DNA of 64,000 nucleotides from positions 87,221-151,220 of the forward strand of contig NZ_ANHX01000040.1 of the NCBI RefSeq assembly GCF_000316035.1, written 5' to 3'. Positions within the stretch are counted from its first letter, which is position 1. Each line of letters begins with the position of its first letter. Of this stretch, positions 53,754-63,152 are shown in pieces. A model generated the notes under the pieces. It had not been told where the DNA came from and did no database searches. It worked only from the letters and a program-made list of their open reading frames with translations. The DNA comes from Paenibacillus sp. PAMC 26794. Its GTDB lineage: Bacteria; Bacillota; Bacilli; Paenibacillales; Paenibacillaceae. A program made the translations under genes and the position numbers.

Positions 53754-55004
53754 TTATTTGGCGCTAAGGGAAGCTCCCCATTCATACGTTTTCAGATAAG
53801 GGTCCGGCTTGACAGGCGCACCAGAATTCCACAATTCTTTGAACTGCCCATCTTCCTGTACCTCACCGATCCGTACGGTTTTGTAGATATGCTGATTCTC
53901 ACCATCCACGGTTACCTTACCTTCCGGGGCATCAAACTCCAGACCCTTGGCAGCTGCCTTCACCTTCTCCACGTCGGTTGATCCTGCTTTTTCCACCGCC
54001 GCCTTCCAGAGATAAACCGCCACATATCCCGCTTCAATCGGATCCGCTGTCACTCGATCAGCACCGTATTTTTCTTTATACTTGGCAACAAATGTTGCAT
54101 TCTCAGGTGTATCCGTTGTCTGATAATAATTCCACGAAGCCAGATGTCCCTTCAATACGTCCGCGCCGATGCCACGGATTTCTTCCTCCGCCACACTCAC
54201 CGACAGGGTTGTCATCTGATCCGAGGAAATTCCGGCATCCTTCAATTGTTTGAAGAAGGCCACATTGCTATCTCCGTTCAGCGTATTGTATACAATATCC
54301 GGCTTCGCAGCTTTGATTTTGCTAATGATGGTACTGTAATCGGTATGACCCAACGGTGTGTATTCTTCACCCACTACTTCGCCGCCTTCTGCTGCGAGTT
54401 GTGCCTTAATGACCTGATTGGCCGTTTTTGGGAATACATAATCTGAACCGAGCAGATAAAACGTCTTGCCCCTGTTCTCCAGTAACCAGGTTACGGATGG
54501 AACGATCTGCTGATTGGTTGTTGCTCCTGTATAAAAAATATTTGGCGATGATTCCAATCCTTCATATTGTACCGGGTAAAACAACAGACCTTTGTTCTGT
54601 TCGAACACCGGGAGCATAGCCTTCCGACTTGCAGAGGTCCATCCACCAAATACAGCAGCGACCTTATCCTGTTGCAGTAATTTCCCAGCCTTCTCCGCAA
54701 AAGTAGGCCAATCCGAAGCGCCATCCTCAATTACAGGCTCGATCTGTTTACCCAAAACTCCGCCCGCGGCGTTGATCTCTTCAATCGCAAGCATCTCCGC
54801 ATCTTTAACAGATACCTCACTGATCGCCATCGTTCCGCTGAGAGAGTGAAGAATGCCAACTTTAATCGGTTCACCGGAGGCAGCCGGCTCTCCTGTACCA
54901 CCTGAACCCGAGGCTTCAGGCGGCGCAGCGCCCTCCACACATCCTGTCATCACAATGACCGCACCGAGCAAAATACTCCATAACTTGACCGACCTCTTCT
55001 TCAA
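53754..55004 (-). CDS. urtA: Urea ABC transporter substrate-binding lipoprotein UrtA
   Basis: 416 residues from TTG 55004 (GGGAG nine bases upstream). The signal peptide ends in the lipobox VMTGC. The mature part shows the UrtA/AmiC-like fold: [70 protein letters not shown] and [11 protein letters not shown]. The YPVQYEG motif marks urea/short-amide binding proteins. It is the first gene of urtABCDE, divergent from ureA. Confidence 0.95.
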   Translation of the reverse strand: MKKRSVKLWSILLGAVIVMTGCVEGAAPPEASGSGGTGEPAASGEPIKVGILHSLSGTMAISEVSVKDAEMLAIEEINAAGGVLGKQIEPVIEDGASDWPTFAEKAGKLLQQDKVAAVFGGWTSASRKAMLPVFEQNKGLLFYPVQYEGLESSPNIFYTGATTNQQIVPSVTWLLENRGKTFYLLGSDYVFPKTANQVIKAQLAAEGGEVVGEEYTPLGHTDYSTIISKIKAAKPDIVYNTLNGDSNVAFFKQLKDAGISSDQMTTLSVSVAEEEIRGIGADVLKGHLASWNYYQTTDTPENATFVAKYKEKYGADRVTADPIEAGYVAVYLWKAAVEKAGSTDVEKVKAAAKGLEFDAPEGKVTVDGENQHIYKTVRIGEVQEDGQFKELWNSGAPVKPDPYLKTYEWGASLSAK

Positions 55005-55034
55005 TAGCCTACACTCCCTTTTTTTAGTCTATTG

Positions 55035-55070
55035 ACGAACATTAAGGTCATTTGCGTCCGAAATGTTCGT
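55035..55070. repeat. 9-bp inverted repeat in the urtA leader
   Basis: ACGAACATT (55035-55043) and AATGTTCGT (55062-55070), perfect arms 18 bp apart, just after the likely urtA transcription start. Could be an operator or RNA hairpin. Confidence 0.6.
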
Positions 55071-55078
55071 TGATCCAA

Positions 55079-55118
55079 ATTATGGAGGGTCACACTCTTC
55101 ATGTCAATATAGCTTACA
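55079..55118 (-). promoter_or_regulatory. urtA promoter overlapped by exact GlnR/TnrA box
   Basis: Minus strand: TGTAAGCTATATTGACA (55118-55102) fits TGTNAN7TNACA exactly, and its last six bases TTGACA are also a -35 hexamer. After a 17-bp spacer comes CATAAT (55084-55079). GlnR binding here would be expected to block the urtA promoter. Confidence 0.7.
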
Positions 55119-55175
55119 TAATTTTATTTCATACCTACTCATTTCATGCATACTGCTAATAAGCATTGAAGCTTA

Positions 55176-55204
55176 TTGACAAAGGATTCACCCTGTGTGA
55201 GTAT
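55176..55204 (+). promoter_or_regulatory. Candidate ureA promoter
   Basis: TTGACA (55176-55181), 17-bp spacer, GAGTAT (55199-55204), a weak -10 preceded by TGTGT. The GlnR box is ~60 bp upstream, where a TnrA/GlnR-type activator could sit. Confidence 0.45.
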
Positions 55205-55264
55205 ATTTAACATATAACTTGATTTATGAACATATCAGACACTATAGCGAAAGGTCGGATTGCC

Positions 55265-55567
55265 TTGCACTGGACTGAACAGGAAAAGGAAAAACTCCTG
55301 ATTACCGTCGCCGCTAACCTCGCCCGTGAACGAAGAGCACGCGGACTCAAGTTGAATGCTCCCGAAGCCATCGCCTTGTTGACCTCCGAACTGATGGAAC
55401 GGGCCCGGGATGGAATGAGTGTTGCCGATTTAATGAGACACGGAGGCACCATCCTGACACGCGAAGACTGTATGGATGGTGTTCCCGATATGATCCCTGA
55501 AGTACAGGTAGAAGCCACATTTCCTGACGGCACCAAACTGGTTACCGTACACGAACCTATACGCTGA
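55265..55567 (+). CDS. ureA: Urease gamma subunit UreA
   Basis: 100 residues, the standard length, when started at TTG 55265 (AAAGGT ten bases upstream): [20 protein letters not shown]. Then [41 protein letters not shown] and [20 protein letters not shown]. The longer ATG at 55226 lacks a ribosome site and adds 13 residues not found in the family. First gene of ureABC-F-G-D. Confidence 0.95.
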   Translation: MHWTEQEKEKLLITVAANLARERRARGLKLNAPEAIALLTSELMERARDGMSVADLMRHGGTILTREDCMDGVPDMIPEVQVEATFPDGTKLVTVHEPIR

Positions 55568-55584
55568 GAAAGGCAGGAGAAGCT

Positions 55585-55974
55585 ATGATTCCTGGTGAAT
55601 ATCGCTTGAAGCCAGATGACGACATCATCTGTCATCCGGATCGTTTAACCCTACGACTCATTGTCCTTAACCGCGGCGACCGCCCCGTTCAGGTCGGCTC
55701 TCACGTTCACTTCTATGAAGTTAATGCAGCACTGGACTTTGATCGCACGTCAGCTTTTGGACATCGCCTGCATATTCCGGCAGGCACCGCAGTCCGCTTC
55801 GAACCTGGTGAAGAGAAACCTGTTGAACTCACGACCTTTGGCGGCAAACGCCAGATTCACGGGTTCAACGGATTAACCGAAGGCTCTGCGGATCAAGCTC
55901 CTGATCCACTGAAACTGGAGGCATTCCTGAAGACGTTCTCCCCTCCCATACAAGATGGAGGTGAACCTTCATGA
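55585..55974 (+). CDS. ureB: Urease beta subunit UreB
   Basis: 129 residues: MIPGEY at the start, [45 protein letters not shown] and [15 protein letters not shown], all standard. The tail ([15 protein letters not shown]) is longer than in most. Its stop overlaps ureC as ATGA. Confidence 0.97.
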   Translation: MIPGEYRLKPDDDIICHPDRLTLRLIVLNRGDRPVQVGSHVHFYEVNAALDFDRTSAFGHRLHIPAGTAVRFEPGEEKPVELTTFGGKRQIHGFNGLTEGSADQAPDPLKLEAFLKTFSPPIQDGGEPS

Positions 55975-57689
55975 AACGAATGAGCCGCGAACAATACGCT
56001 TCGATGTTTGGACCGACAACCGGCGATGCCGTAAGGCTTGCGGATACTGAACTATGGGCAGAGATTGAACATGATTATGCCGTATACGGAGATGAGAGCA
56101 AATTCGGGGGCGGCAAGGTTATCCGCGACGGGATGGGCCAGTCTACCACTGCTCTGCGAAGTGACGGCACTCCTGATACCGTTATAACCAACGCTATCAT
56201 TATCGATCATTGGGGCATTGTAAAAGCGGATATCGGCATTCGGGATGGTCACATCTGCGCCATTGGCAAATCCGGTAACCCAGATACAATGGATGGTGTT
56301 CATCCCGCACTAGTTATCGGTGCTTCCACCGAAATCATCGCTGGTGAAGGTATGATTGTAACTGCTGGCGGCATTGATACCCATATTCATTTCATCTGCC
56401 CACAGCAGATTCAGACTGCGTTATCCTCCGGGGTCACAACCATGATCGGCGGCGGAACAGGACCTGCAACAGGAACCAAAGCCACCACCTGCACACCAGG
56501 AGCTTGGCACATCCACCGGATGCTGGAGTCCGCAGAAGCTTTTCCCATGAACATCGGTTACCTTGGCAAAGGCAACAGTTCCAGCACCGCACCTTTAATC
56601 GAACAGATTGAAGCGGGTGTAATCGGCCTGAAGTTGCATGAAGATTGGGGCACTACCCCTAGTGCTATCGATGCCTGCCTGACTGCAGCCGGGGAACATG
56701 ATGTTCAAGTGGCTATCCATACCGATACCCTGAACGAAACCGGATTTCTCGAAAACACCCTGGCTGCAATCAACGGTCGGACGATCCACACGTACCATAC
56801 GGAAGGCGCTGGGGGCGGACACGCACCGGATATTATCCGGGCCGCTGGGGAGTCCTACGTTATCCCCTCATCAACCAACCCAACACGACCGTACACACGC
56901 AACACTGTAGAAGAGCATCTCGATATGTTGATGGTGTGTCATCACCTGGACCCTTCCATCCCGGAAGATGTCGCTTTTGCGGATTCGCGGATTCGTCCCG
57001 AAACAATCGCAGCCGAAGACATTTTGCATGATCTTGGCGTGTTCAGCATCATCAGTTCCGATTCTCAAGCCATGGGCCGAGTGGGCGAAGTCATTATCCG
57101 CACCTGGCAGACAGCCGACAAAATGAAAAAACAGCGCGGCAAACTTGAGCTCAACCCGAATTCTCCCTCCGATAACGATCGGATCAAGCGATATGTCGCC
57201 AAGTACACCATCAATCCAGCTATCGCACACGGAATCGGTCATCTCGTCGGTTCGGTGGAAGTTGGCAAGCTGGCAGATCTAATCATATGGAAACCGGCTT
57301 ACTTCGGTGTTAAACCCGAGATTGTCATCAAGGGTGGCATGATCACATTTGCCCAGATGGGTGATCCCAATGCGTCCATCCCGACACCTCAGCCCGTATT
57401 TGGCAGACCGATGTTCGGAGCTTATGGTAGCGCCATTGCCAGCGGATCGATTACCTTTGTCTCCCAAGCCGCAGCAGATGCGGGGATCAAAGAGTCATTG
57501 GGCCTGAAGAAACGAGTTGAACCCGTCAAAGGCTGCCGCTCGGTCAGCAAAAAAGACATGATTCATAACGACGTTACCCCTGTCATTGAAGTCGATCCCG
57601 AGACCTATGAGGTACGCGCCGACGGCGAGCTTCTCACCTGCGAACCCGCAGACGAGCTGCCTATGGCACAGCGGTACTTTATGTTTTGA
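55971..57689 (+). CDS. ureC: Urease alpha subunit UreC
   Basis: 572 residues; the catalytic subunit. Starts [21 protein letters not shown]. Nickel ligands: [10 protein letters not shown] (two His), GLKLHEDWG with the lysine carbamylated to bridge both nickels, [28 protein letters not shown]. The flap cysteine/histidine pair is in MVCHHLD, and [15 protein letters not shown] follows. Hydrolyses urea to ammonia and carbamate; needs UreD/F/G for nickel loading. Confidence 0.98.
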   Translation: MKRMSREQYASMFGPTTGDAVRLADTELWAEIEHDYAVYGDESKFGGGKVIRDGMGQSTTALRSDGTPDTVITNAIIIDHWGIVKADIGIRDGHICAIGKSGNPDTMDGVHPALVIGASTEIIAGEGMIVTAGGIDTHIHFICPQQIQTALSSGVTTMIGGGTGPATGTKATTCTPGAWHIHRMLESAEAFPMNIGYLGKGNSSSTAPLIEQIEAGVIGLKLHEDWGTTPSAIDACLTAAGEHDVQVAIHTDTLNETGFLENTLAAINGRTIHTYHTEGAGGGHAPDIIRAAGESYVIPSSTNPTRPYTRNTVEEHLDMLMVCHHLDPSIPEDVAFADSRIRPETIAAEDILHDLGVFSIISSDSQAMGRVGEVIIRTWQTADKMKKQRGKLELNPNSPSDNDRIKRYVAKYTINPAIAHGIGHLVGSVEVGKLADLIIWKPAYFGVKPEIVIKGGMITFAQMGDPNASIPTPQPVFGRPMFGAYGSAIASGSITFVSQAAADAGIKESLGLKKRVEPVKGCRSVSKKDMIHNDVTPVIEVDPETYEVRADGELLTCEPADELPMAQRYFMF

Positions 57690-57722
57690 TAGGAATACGG
57701 ATTAGCTGATAAGGGGGCACTC

Positions 57723-58418
57723 ATGATGAACAGTGGCACGAAGCTACTCCGTTATGTTCAGCTACTGGATTCGGCCCTGCCCATCGGTGGTTTCTCCCAT
57801 TCCTTCGGTCTGGAAGCTTACACGCATGATGGCACCGTGCAAAATACCGCGCAGCTTGAACAGTTTATTCGCAGCCAGCTTCACTCCAGCCTTGTACGAC
57901 TAGATGGTCTTGCTATCAAAGGCGTCTATCAGGCGATAAAACAGCAAGATGCCGCTCTACTTGCCCTGTATGACAAACGTGTCCACGCTCAGCGCTCCCC
58001 TCGGGAACTCAGGGAAAGCGGCCACAAGATGGGCAAGCGATTGCTCAAGCTCGCCCGTTCACTCTATCCATGGATGGACTTTTCCCTGATCGATGAGGCT
58101 ATACGGGAATACGGCGCGTATTGTGGCATCACGACCATTCACGGTTATATCAACTATCAATTGGAGATTGAATTGGATGAAGCCGTTACCGGGCATCTGT
58201 ATACCTCGGTGAACGCTTATGTGAACAGCGCACTTCGCCTACTGCCCATCGGACAAACCGAAGCGCAGATGTTGATTCAGAAACTGCTTGATGATATCGA
58301 AGCGGAATGGGCGCTCATTCGGGACAATGACCCGGAAGATATGCACAGCTTCGGAATCGCCCAGGAAATCTACGCCATGCGGCACGAGACCTTACCCGCG
58401 CGGCTGTTTATGTCTTAA
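57723..58418 (+). CDS. ureF: Urease accessory protein UreF
   Basis: 231 residues, all-helical: LDSALPIGGFSHSFGLEAY, then LVRLDGLAIKGVYQA, HAQRSPRELRESGHKMGKRLLKL and GYINYQLEIELDEAV. It links UreD-bound apo-urease with the UreG GTPase. ATG 57723 (or 57726) is behind AAGGGGG. The C-terminal RxETLPARLFMS end differs from the 48241 paralog. ureE, often upstream of ureF, is not present. Confidence 0.95.
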   Translation: MMNSGTKLLRYVQLLDSALPIGGFSHSFGLEAYTHDGTVQNTAQLEQFIRSQLHSSLVRLDGLAIKGVYQAIKQQDAALLALYDKRVHAQRSPRELRESGHKMGKRLLKLARSLYPWMDFSLIDEAIREYGAYCGITTIHGYINYQLEIELDEAVTGHLYTSVNAYVNSALRLLPIGQTEAQMLIQKLLDDIEAEWALIRDNDPEDMHSFGIAQEIYAMRHETLPARLFMS

Positions 58419-58451
58419 CTACAACTTTTATCTAACTTAGGAGGAATTGTT

Positions 58452-59171
58452 ATGTGTGGAGGAGCTAATCATACGCATCATCCGGAGTGGGAACGTAAGG
58501 CATTTGATCGGAGTCGTCCGATGCGAATTGGAATTGGTGGACCGGTAGGTTCAGGTAAAACAGCCCTTGTGGAGAAGCTATCCAAGGCACTGCGTACACG
58601 TTATAGCCTTGCTGTCATCACCAATGACATTTATACCAAGGAAGATGCCGAGATTTTGCTGCGTCAGAATGCACTGGCACCAGAGCGTATTATTGGCGTA
58701 GAGACAGGCGGATGCCCGCACACCGCTATTCGCGAGGATGCCTCCATGAATTTCGAAGCGGTTGACGAGTTGATTGAACGTTTCCCGGATCTGCAACTGA
58801 TCTTTATCGAGAGCGGCGGCGACAATCTCTCCGCTGCATTCAGTCCGGAACTCGCTGATGTGTTCATCTACATTATTGACGTTGCCCAAGGAGAGAAACT
58901 CCCTCGCAAAGGCGGTCCCGGCATCACGCGTTCAGATCTGCTGTTAATCAACAAAACCGACCTTGCCCCTTACGTTGGAGCAAGCCTGGAAGTTATGAAA
59001 AATGATACCGAGCGGGTACGCGAAGGCCGTCCTTATGTCATGTCTAATCTAATGAGCGGTGAAGGTGTGTCCGAGATTGTCCACTGGCTCGAACATCAAT
59101 ATATGGATGACGATGCTTCCGCTGCACATCTGCATTCACACAGCCATGAGCATGGCACTCACTCGCATTAA
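58452..59171 (+). CDS. ureG: Urease accessory GTPase UreG with histidine-rich ends
   Basis: 239 residues; typical UreG is about 200-210. P-loop [16 protein letters not shown], then [12 protein letters not shown], the CPH nickel/zinc motif [33 protein letters not shown] (Walker B) and [14 protein letters not shown]. The N-terminus has HTHH, and the C-terminus ends with a seven-histidine tail ([14 protein letters not shown]), both candidate nickel-binding sites. It uses GTP to insert nickel into urease. The RBS is TAGGAGGAATTGTT. Confidence 0.97.
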   Translation: MCGGANHTHHPEWERKAFDRSRPMRIGIGGPVGSGKTALVEKLSKALRTRYSLAVITNDIYTKEDAEILLRQNALAPERIIGVETGGCPHTAIREDASMNFEAVDELIERFPDLQLIFIESGGDNLSAAFSPELADVFIYIIDVAQGEKLPRKGGPGITRSDLLLINKTDLAPYVGASLEVMKNDTERVREGRPYVMSNLMSGEGVSEIVHWLEHQYMDDDASAAHLHSHSHEHGTHSH

Positions 59172-59199
59172 TTCATCTTCTGTCCCCACGGGAACAGAG

Positions 59200-60048
59200 A
59201 TGAATCCGAATGAAAGTGCAGGTGCGCCCGTCACACGCCGCAGCGAGCTTCGGGCCACCTTTGCCTTTCAAGGCAACCGGACTGTCATGACCGATCGTTA
59301 TTACAGCGCACCGCTCCGGTTTAGCCGATCCTTTCGACCTCCCGGTGGCGGAACCGAATTATGTGTGTACACGTCAGACGTCTCTCCTGGCGTCCTTAAC
59401 GGGGATCATTATCATTCCGAGTGGGAATTAGGTGAAGGCACCCATGTCATGCTGAGCAGCACATCTGCTACCAGACTTCATCCTACACCTTCCATTCCCT
59501 CATCCGTTAATCATCACTTTCGGTTGGAAAAAGGAGCTACTCTGGAATACTTCCCTGAATGCGTCATTCCCTTCAAGGGAAGTTCTTCTTCACTCACTGT
59601 AACCTTTGAGCTGGAAGATCAGGCTATACTTGCCTACGCAGATATCTGGTCTGCCGGACGGATTCATCGGGGAGAAGCGTTCCAATTCGAGCGTTACCGC
59701 AGCTTGACGGAGATATGGCAAGGTGAGCAACTGGCTGTCTGGGATCGATTCGGACTCGAACCGGATACCGATGATCCCAAACACTCAGCGTCTCTCCTTC
59801 ACTACACACATACCGCTGCGTTATGGATGATTGCCCCGGGGCTTGGTACTGCGGAGTTGGAACAAGTCAGATCCGTGCTGCCATCAGATGGACGAATGCT
59901 CGCAGGTGCAAGTTTGCTGGCAACAGGTGGCATCGGCGTTCGACTCCTTGGCATGGCAGCCTGGGAGCTTCAGGAGCAGTGTCTTCAGATCTGGAACACA
60001 CTCCGCCCCCATCTGCTGGGCAAAGAAACTCTTGTCTTTCGTAAATAA
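59200..60048 (+). CDS. ureD: Urease accessory protein UreD (UreH)
   Basis: 282 residues from ATG 59200, 28 bp after the ureG stop. Beta-helix scaffold protein: RSELRATFAFQGNRTVMTDRYYSAPLRFSRSF, then GVLNGDHYHSEWELGEG, SSTSATRLHP, FPECVIPFKGSSSSL and GRIHRGEAFQFERYRSL. It binds apo-urease and channels nickel. The open frame reaches back to 59059 inside ureG; in-frame ATGs at 59146 and 59152 are possible. Last gene of the operon; terminator follows. Confidence 0.93.
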   Translation: MNPNESAGAPVTRRSELRATFAFQGNRTVMTDRYYSAPLRFSRSFRPPGGGTELCVYTSDVSPGVLNGDHYHSEWELGEGTHVMLSSTSATRLHPTPSIPSSVNHHFRLEKGATLEYFPECVIPFKGSSSSLTVTFELEDQAILAYADIWSAGRIHRGEAFQFERYRSLTEIWQGEQLAVWDRFGLEPDTDDPKHSASLLHYTHTAALWMIAPGLGTAELEQVRSVLPSDGRMLAGASLLATGGIGVRLLGMAAWELQEQCLQIWNTLRPHLLGKETLVFRK

Positions 60049-60071
60049 GGGCACAAAGCATAGTTAACACC

Positions 60072-60122
60072 AAAAACCTCTGAACTGTCTCCGAGAGTGT
60101 TCGGATTAGTCCAGAGGTTTTT
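60072..60122. terminator. Bidirectional terminator between ureD and XRE gene
   Basis: AAAAACCTCTG (60072-60082) pairs exactly with CAGAGGTTTTT (60112-60122). Confidence 0.85.
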
Positions 60123-60154
60123 GTACATTCAGTTATGGATGCTGCTCATATCAC

Positions 60155-60580
60155 TTACGCTTCGTTTTCCTCAGAATTGTTCTCTGATTTGTTCTCAGGT
60201 TTATAGCGATAGTCGCCTGCATCCTTGCTTTCCTTGGATTTGCGGTAACGGGTGAACTCAATATATTCGCTGATAAAAGACTGTTCCACAGTCGATAATT
60301 CACTTTCTTGGCAATTCAATTGCCGCAAAACGTCAAAAAAATAATCCTCCCGTTTTTCCCGAACCATCGCTTCCTTCGATGGACGCCCAATCATGAGCCA
60401 GTCGAGGCTCACATCAAAAAACGAAGCAATCTCAATTAATTTATTCGTACTCGGAATAGACTTGCCACGTTTCCAGTCACCCAGATTGCCTGTGCTAATC
60501 CTCAGCTGTTGGCAGAAAGCCTTCTTGGTCATTCCTCGTTCGGCAATCAGGTGCTCAATTCGCTCATAGATCGACTGCAT
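60155..60580 (-). CDS. XRE-family transcriptional regulator
   Basis: 141 residues from ATG 60580, behind GGAAGGCGG. Helix-turn-helix: IYERIEHLIAERGMTKKAFCQQLRISTGNLGDWKRGKSIPST, then IEIASFFDVSLDWLMIG. The C-terminal part is charged, ending in a Lys/Asn/Glu-rich tail. It resembles phage-type or SinR-like repressors. The target is unknown; the neighbouring tRNA genes and urease operon show no shared operator. Confidence 0.87.
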   Translation of the reverse strand: MQSIYERIEHLIAERGMTKKAFCQQLRISTGNLGDWKRGKSIPSTNKLIEIASFFDVSLDWLMIGRPSKEAMVREKREDYFFDVLRQLNCQESELSTVEQSFISEYIEFTRYRKSKESKDAGDYRYKPENKSENNSEENEA

Positions 60581-60696
60581 ACAAGAACCGCCTTCCAACC
60601 GTAATAATTAACTCATCTGCTTGAATTATACCACATTATTCCTGAATGCTCAGCCTTTATATGCCTGGAACAGGATGAGGTATATCGTATAACACA

Positions 60697-60734
60697 AAGA
60701 TAGACTCCCATGAATGATCATGGAAGTCTATCTT
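60697..60734 (-). terminator. Terminator of the tRNA cluster
   Basis: AAGATAGACTCCCATGA pairs with TCATGGAAGTCTATCTT (one mismatch); TTTGTGTT follows on the minus strand. Confidence 0.75.
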
Positions 60735-60749
60735 ATATTGTTGCTGTGA

Positions 60750-60832
60750 TGCGGTCGAGAGGACTCGAACCTCCACGGGTATACACCCACTACCCCCTCA
60801 AGATAGCGTGTCTGCCATTCCACCACGACCGC
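60750..60832 (-). tRNA. tRNA-Leu (anticodon GAG), copy 2
   Basis: 83 nt, identical to 47731-47813 except for two changes in the variable arm (GGGT-GTAT-ACCC in place of GGGC-GTAT-GCCC) that keep the pair. CCA not encoded. Last of a Glu-Lys-Leu cluster. Confidence 0.95.
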
Positions 60833-60849
60833 ATATTCAATTGTAAAAA

Positions 60850-60925
60850 TGGTGAGCCATGAAGGGCTCGAACCTTCGACACCCTGATTAAAAGTCAGGT
60901 GCTCTACCAACTGAGCTAATGGCTC
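60850..60925 (-). tRNA. tRNA-Lys (anticodon TTT)
   Basis: 76 nt including an encoded CCA: acceptor GAGCCAT/ATGGCTC, anticodon arm CTGACTTTTAATCAG, T arm AAGGTTCGAGCCCTT. Confidence 0.96.
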
Positions 60926-61031
60926 TTGCTGTAAACTTCACCGGATGTGCCATGCTTCATTCTTGTCTATAAAAGCAATGACTTTGAGGATTACTCATCG
61001 AAAATGTATATCTCATGAGGTGGTGAAGATA

Positions 61032-61103
61032 TGACCCGTAGGGGATTCGAACCCCTGTTACCTCCGTGAAAGGGAGGTGTCTTAACCCCTTGACCAACGG
61101 GCC
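61032..61103 (-). tRNA. tRNA-Glu (anticodon TTC)
   Basis: 72 nt: acceptor GGCCCGT/ACGGGTC, anticodon arm CCTCCCTTTCACGGAGG, T arm GGGGTTCGAATCCCC. CCA not encoded. First gene of the cluster; the promoter was not resolved. Confidence 0.96.
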
Positions 61104-61302
61104 TTAATAACAAGTTGTCTTTCTTGGCGACAAGAGTGAGTATACCACAGGACAATTTGAACTTGCAATACTTTTTTTAAAATTTATTTTTTAAGTGTTT
61201 TTGTCCATTGCATACCGCTCTTCAGAGCCCCGTTATTAGCCACCTCCCCATTCATGCCAGTGTCATCTCCGTGCAGGAACAATGTAAATCATCCATCAAA
61301 AC

Positions 61303-61379
61303 ACTTATAAAAACTTACATTCACTTATAATATTGCAAACGGCATTAAGAATACTTATAATTAAAGTATCAGTATAAGT
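61303..61379 (+). promoter_or_regulatory. deoR-HAD promoter with four phased ACTTATA half-sites
   Basis: TTGCAA (61333-61338), 17-bp spacer, TATAAT (61356-61361). ACTTATA starts at 61303, 61323 and 61353 and lies inverted at 61373-61379, so the intervals are 20, 30 and 20 bp, all multiples of ~10. A natural binding array for the DeoR protein encoded next. The rest of 61104-61410 holds no gene. Confidence 0.6.
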
Positions 61380-61410
61380 ACGGTCATCCATACACTCGGA
61401 GGTGAAATGT

Positions 61411-62187
61411 TTGTTTCAAGAAGAACGAATGCAGCTCATTGTTGAACATCTACGCAAACACAATCGCATCTCAGCCGATGATATTGTCGCCTTGTTTGAT
61501 GTATCACGGGATACTGCACGCAGGGATCTGATTAAGCTTGAGGAACAGGATGCCATTATCCGAACACGTGGCGGCGCGATTCTCCCCCCTCCTCCGCAAG
61601 AATTCAGATCCTACAAGGACCGTTTACTCGATGTATCTGAGGAAAAGAGGGCCATCGGCAAACTCGCTGCGGCTATTGTAAGGCAAGGCGAGATCATTAT
61701 TCTGGACTCTTCCACGACTGTGCAGGCCTGTGCCGAGAACTTAAACGGCAAGTCCTGTACCGTCATTACTAATTCGATTCATTCCGCTGATCTTCTCTCC
61801 AATCACACGGCTGTCCAGATTCGTTTGCTCGGAGGCAAAGTAGATAAGGAACAACGTTATGTCTACGGTACCTCTGTTATCGAGACCCTCTCCCATTATT
61901 ATGTAGATAAAGCCTTTATCGGAATTGGCGGTATCACCATGGATGGCTTCAGTGCTTCCGAAGAGGAAGGTAAAATTAAACACCAAATGATGAAAGCTGC
62001 CAAGAAAGTTGTTGTTCTTGCAGATCAATCCAAGTTTGATAGACGTTATGGTTATCGTTTTGCCGACTGGTCATTGGTGGATGTATTGATTACGGATCAA
62101 TGGCCAACCAAAGAATGGCTTGTTTTTCTAGCCGAACAACAGGTTGAGATTCTCATTCCTGAACCTACAGATGATAAGGAGTTGTAA
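61411..62187 (+). CDS. DeoR/GlpR-family transcriptional regulator
   Basis: 258 residues from TTG 61411 (GGAGGTG six bases upstream). N-terminal winged HTH: RMQLIVEHLRKHNRISADDIVALFDVSRDTARRDLIKLE, the family fingerprint. The C-terminal sugar-phosphate sensor domain has VITNSIHSADLL, LLGGKVDKEQRYVYG, DKAFIGIGGITMDGFS and KVVVLADQSKFDRRYGYRF. It likely responds to a sugar phosphate. The HAD phosphatase begins 5 bp after its stop, so the two form one operon. Confidence 0.93.
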   Translation: MFQEERMQLIVEHLRKHNRISADDIVALFDVSRDTARRDLIKLEEQDAIIRTRGGAILPPPPQEFRSYKDRLLDVSEEKRAIGKLAAAIVRQGEIIILDSSTTVQACAENLNGKSCTVITNSIHSADLLSNHTAVQIRLLGGKVDKEQRYVYGTSVIETLSHYYVDKAFIGIGGITMDGFSASEEEGKIKHQMMKAAKKVVVLADQSKFDRRYGYRFADWSLVDVLITDQWPTKEWLVFLAEQQVEILIPEPTDDKEL

Positions 62188-62191
62188 ATAT

Positions 62192-63088
62192 ATGAAATTA
62201 TTTGCCACAGATTTAGATGGAACTTTGTTGAACAGAGATAGCCAGATTAGCCCGGAGAATGCCGCAGCCATCCAAAAGGCCCAGCAATCCGGTATGAAAG
62301 TTACCATTGCTACAGGACGCGTCTATTCCGATGTTGTGACCATCAGTCGCGAAGGCGGAATCAAAACCCCGATTATCGGCTCCAACGGAGCGACAATTCA
62401 TGATGCAGACGGTGAACGTTTATTCCATCTTCCGCTCGGGCGTGACACAGCAGCTTCCGTCATGCAGTGGCTGGAAGATCATGATGTCTATTATGAGGCT
62501 TCAACGCAACAAGGCATCTATGCCCCGCGTAGCAGTCATGAGACCTTGCTCGCCGAGATGGAACGTGTTCTTGGTTCAAACCCTGGTGAGGACATTGCAC
62601 GCATGATTCGCTCCATCAAGAAACACTATGACAAAAAAGACTACCACCGCGTAAACAGCCATCTGGAAATTCCGGCAGAAGCCTACATCTATAATATTAT
62701 GGCCTTCTCCATGAATCCGGACAAAGTAAAGACAGGACGAGAATACTTCGCATCCCGATCCGATGTCGCAATGGTTGTATCCTTTGAGCATAACTTCGAA
62801 ATGCAGCACCCGGACGTATCCAAAGGTAATGCCCTCACCAAACTGGCGGCTCACCTGAACATCTCCATGGAAGATACAGTAGCGATCGGTGATAACTTCA
62901 ACGATGTCTCCATGTTAAAAATGGCAGGACTCGGCATCGCTATGGGTAATGGCGAACCCGAAATCCAGGCATTAGCCAAAGCCATAACGCTGACCAATGT
63001 GGAGCACGGTGTTGCCCATGCCATCGAGTGCCTGCTTGAAGGTAAACCGGTATCCCGTCCAGAAACGATTGTCGGAGAAGGTCAGTAA
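62192..63088 (+). CDS. Cof-type HAD-IIB sugar-phosphatase
   Basis: 298 residues from ATG 62192 (AAGGAG ten bases upstream). Motif I DLDGTLLNRDSQI, motif II IATGRVYSD, motifs III/IV VAIGDNFNDVSMLKMAGLGIAMGN. The cap contains the usual IIB beta-alpha-beta unit. Paired with a DeoR regulator, it probably removes phosphate from the inducing sugar phosphate or a toxic one. Confidence 0.93.
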   Translation: MKLFATDLDGTLLNRDSQISPENAAAIQKAQQSGMKVTIATGRVYSDVVTISREGGIKTPIIGSNGATIHDADGERLFHLPLGRDTAASVMQWLEDHDVYYEASTQQGIYAPRSSHETLLAEMERVLGSNPGEDIARMIRSIKKHYDKKDYHRVNSHLEIPAEAYIYNIMAFSMNPDKVKTGREYFASRSDVAMVVSFEHNFEMQHPDVSKGNALTKLAAHLNISMEDTVAIGDNFNDVSMLKMAGLGIAMGNGEPEIQALAKAITLTNVEHGVAHAIECLLEGKPVSRPETIVGEGQ

Positions 63089-63113
63089 TTGAACCCATAC
63101 TGAATTAAGTACT

Positions 63114-63149
63114 GAACCTGCATGGTCGCCTGTTGATCCATGCAGGTTC
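63114..63149. terminator. Terminator between HAD and mgtC genes
   Basis: GAACCTGCATGG pairs with CCATGCAGGTTC, exact, with a T-rich run after it. Confidence 0.8.
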
Positions 63150-63152
63150 TCT

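Noticed and set aside
48235..58418. The two ureF copies as an assembly duplication
   Set aside because: They differ throughout and have unrelated C-termini, so they are true paralogs.
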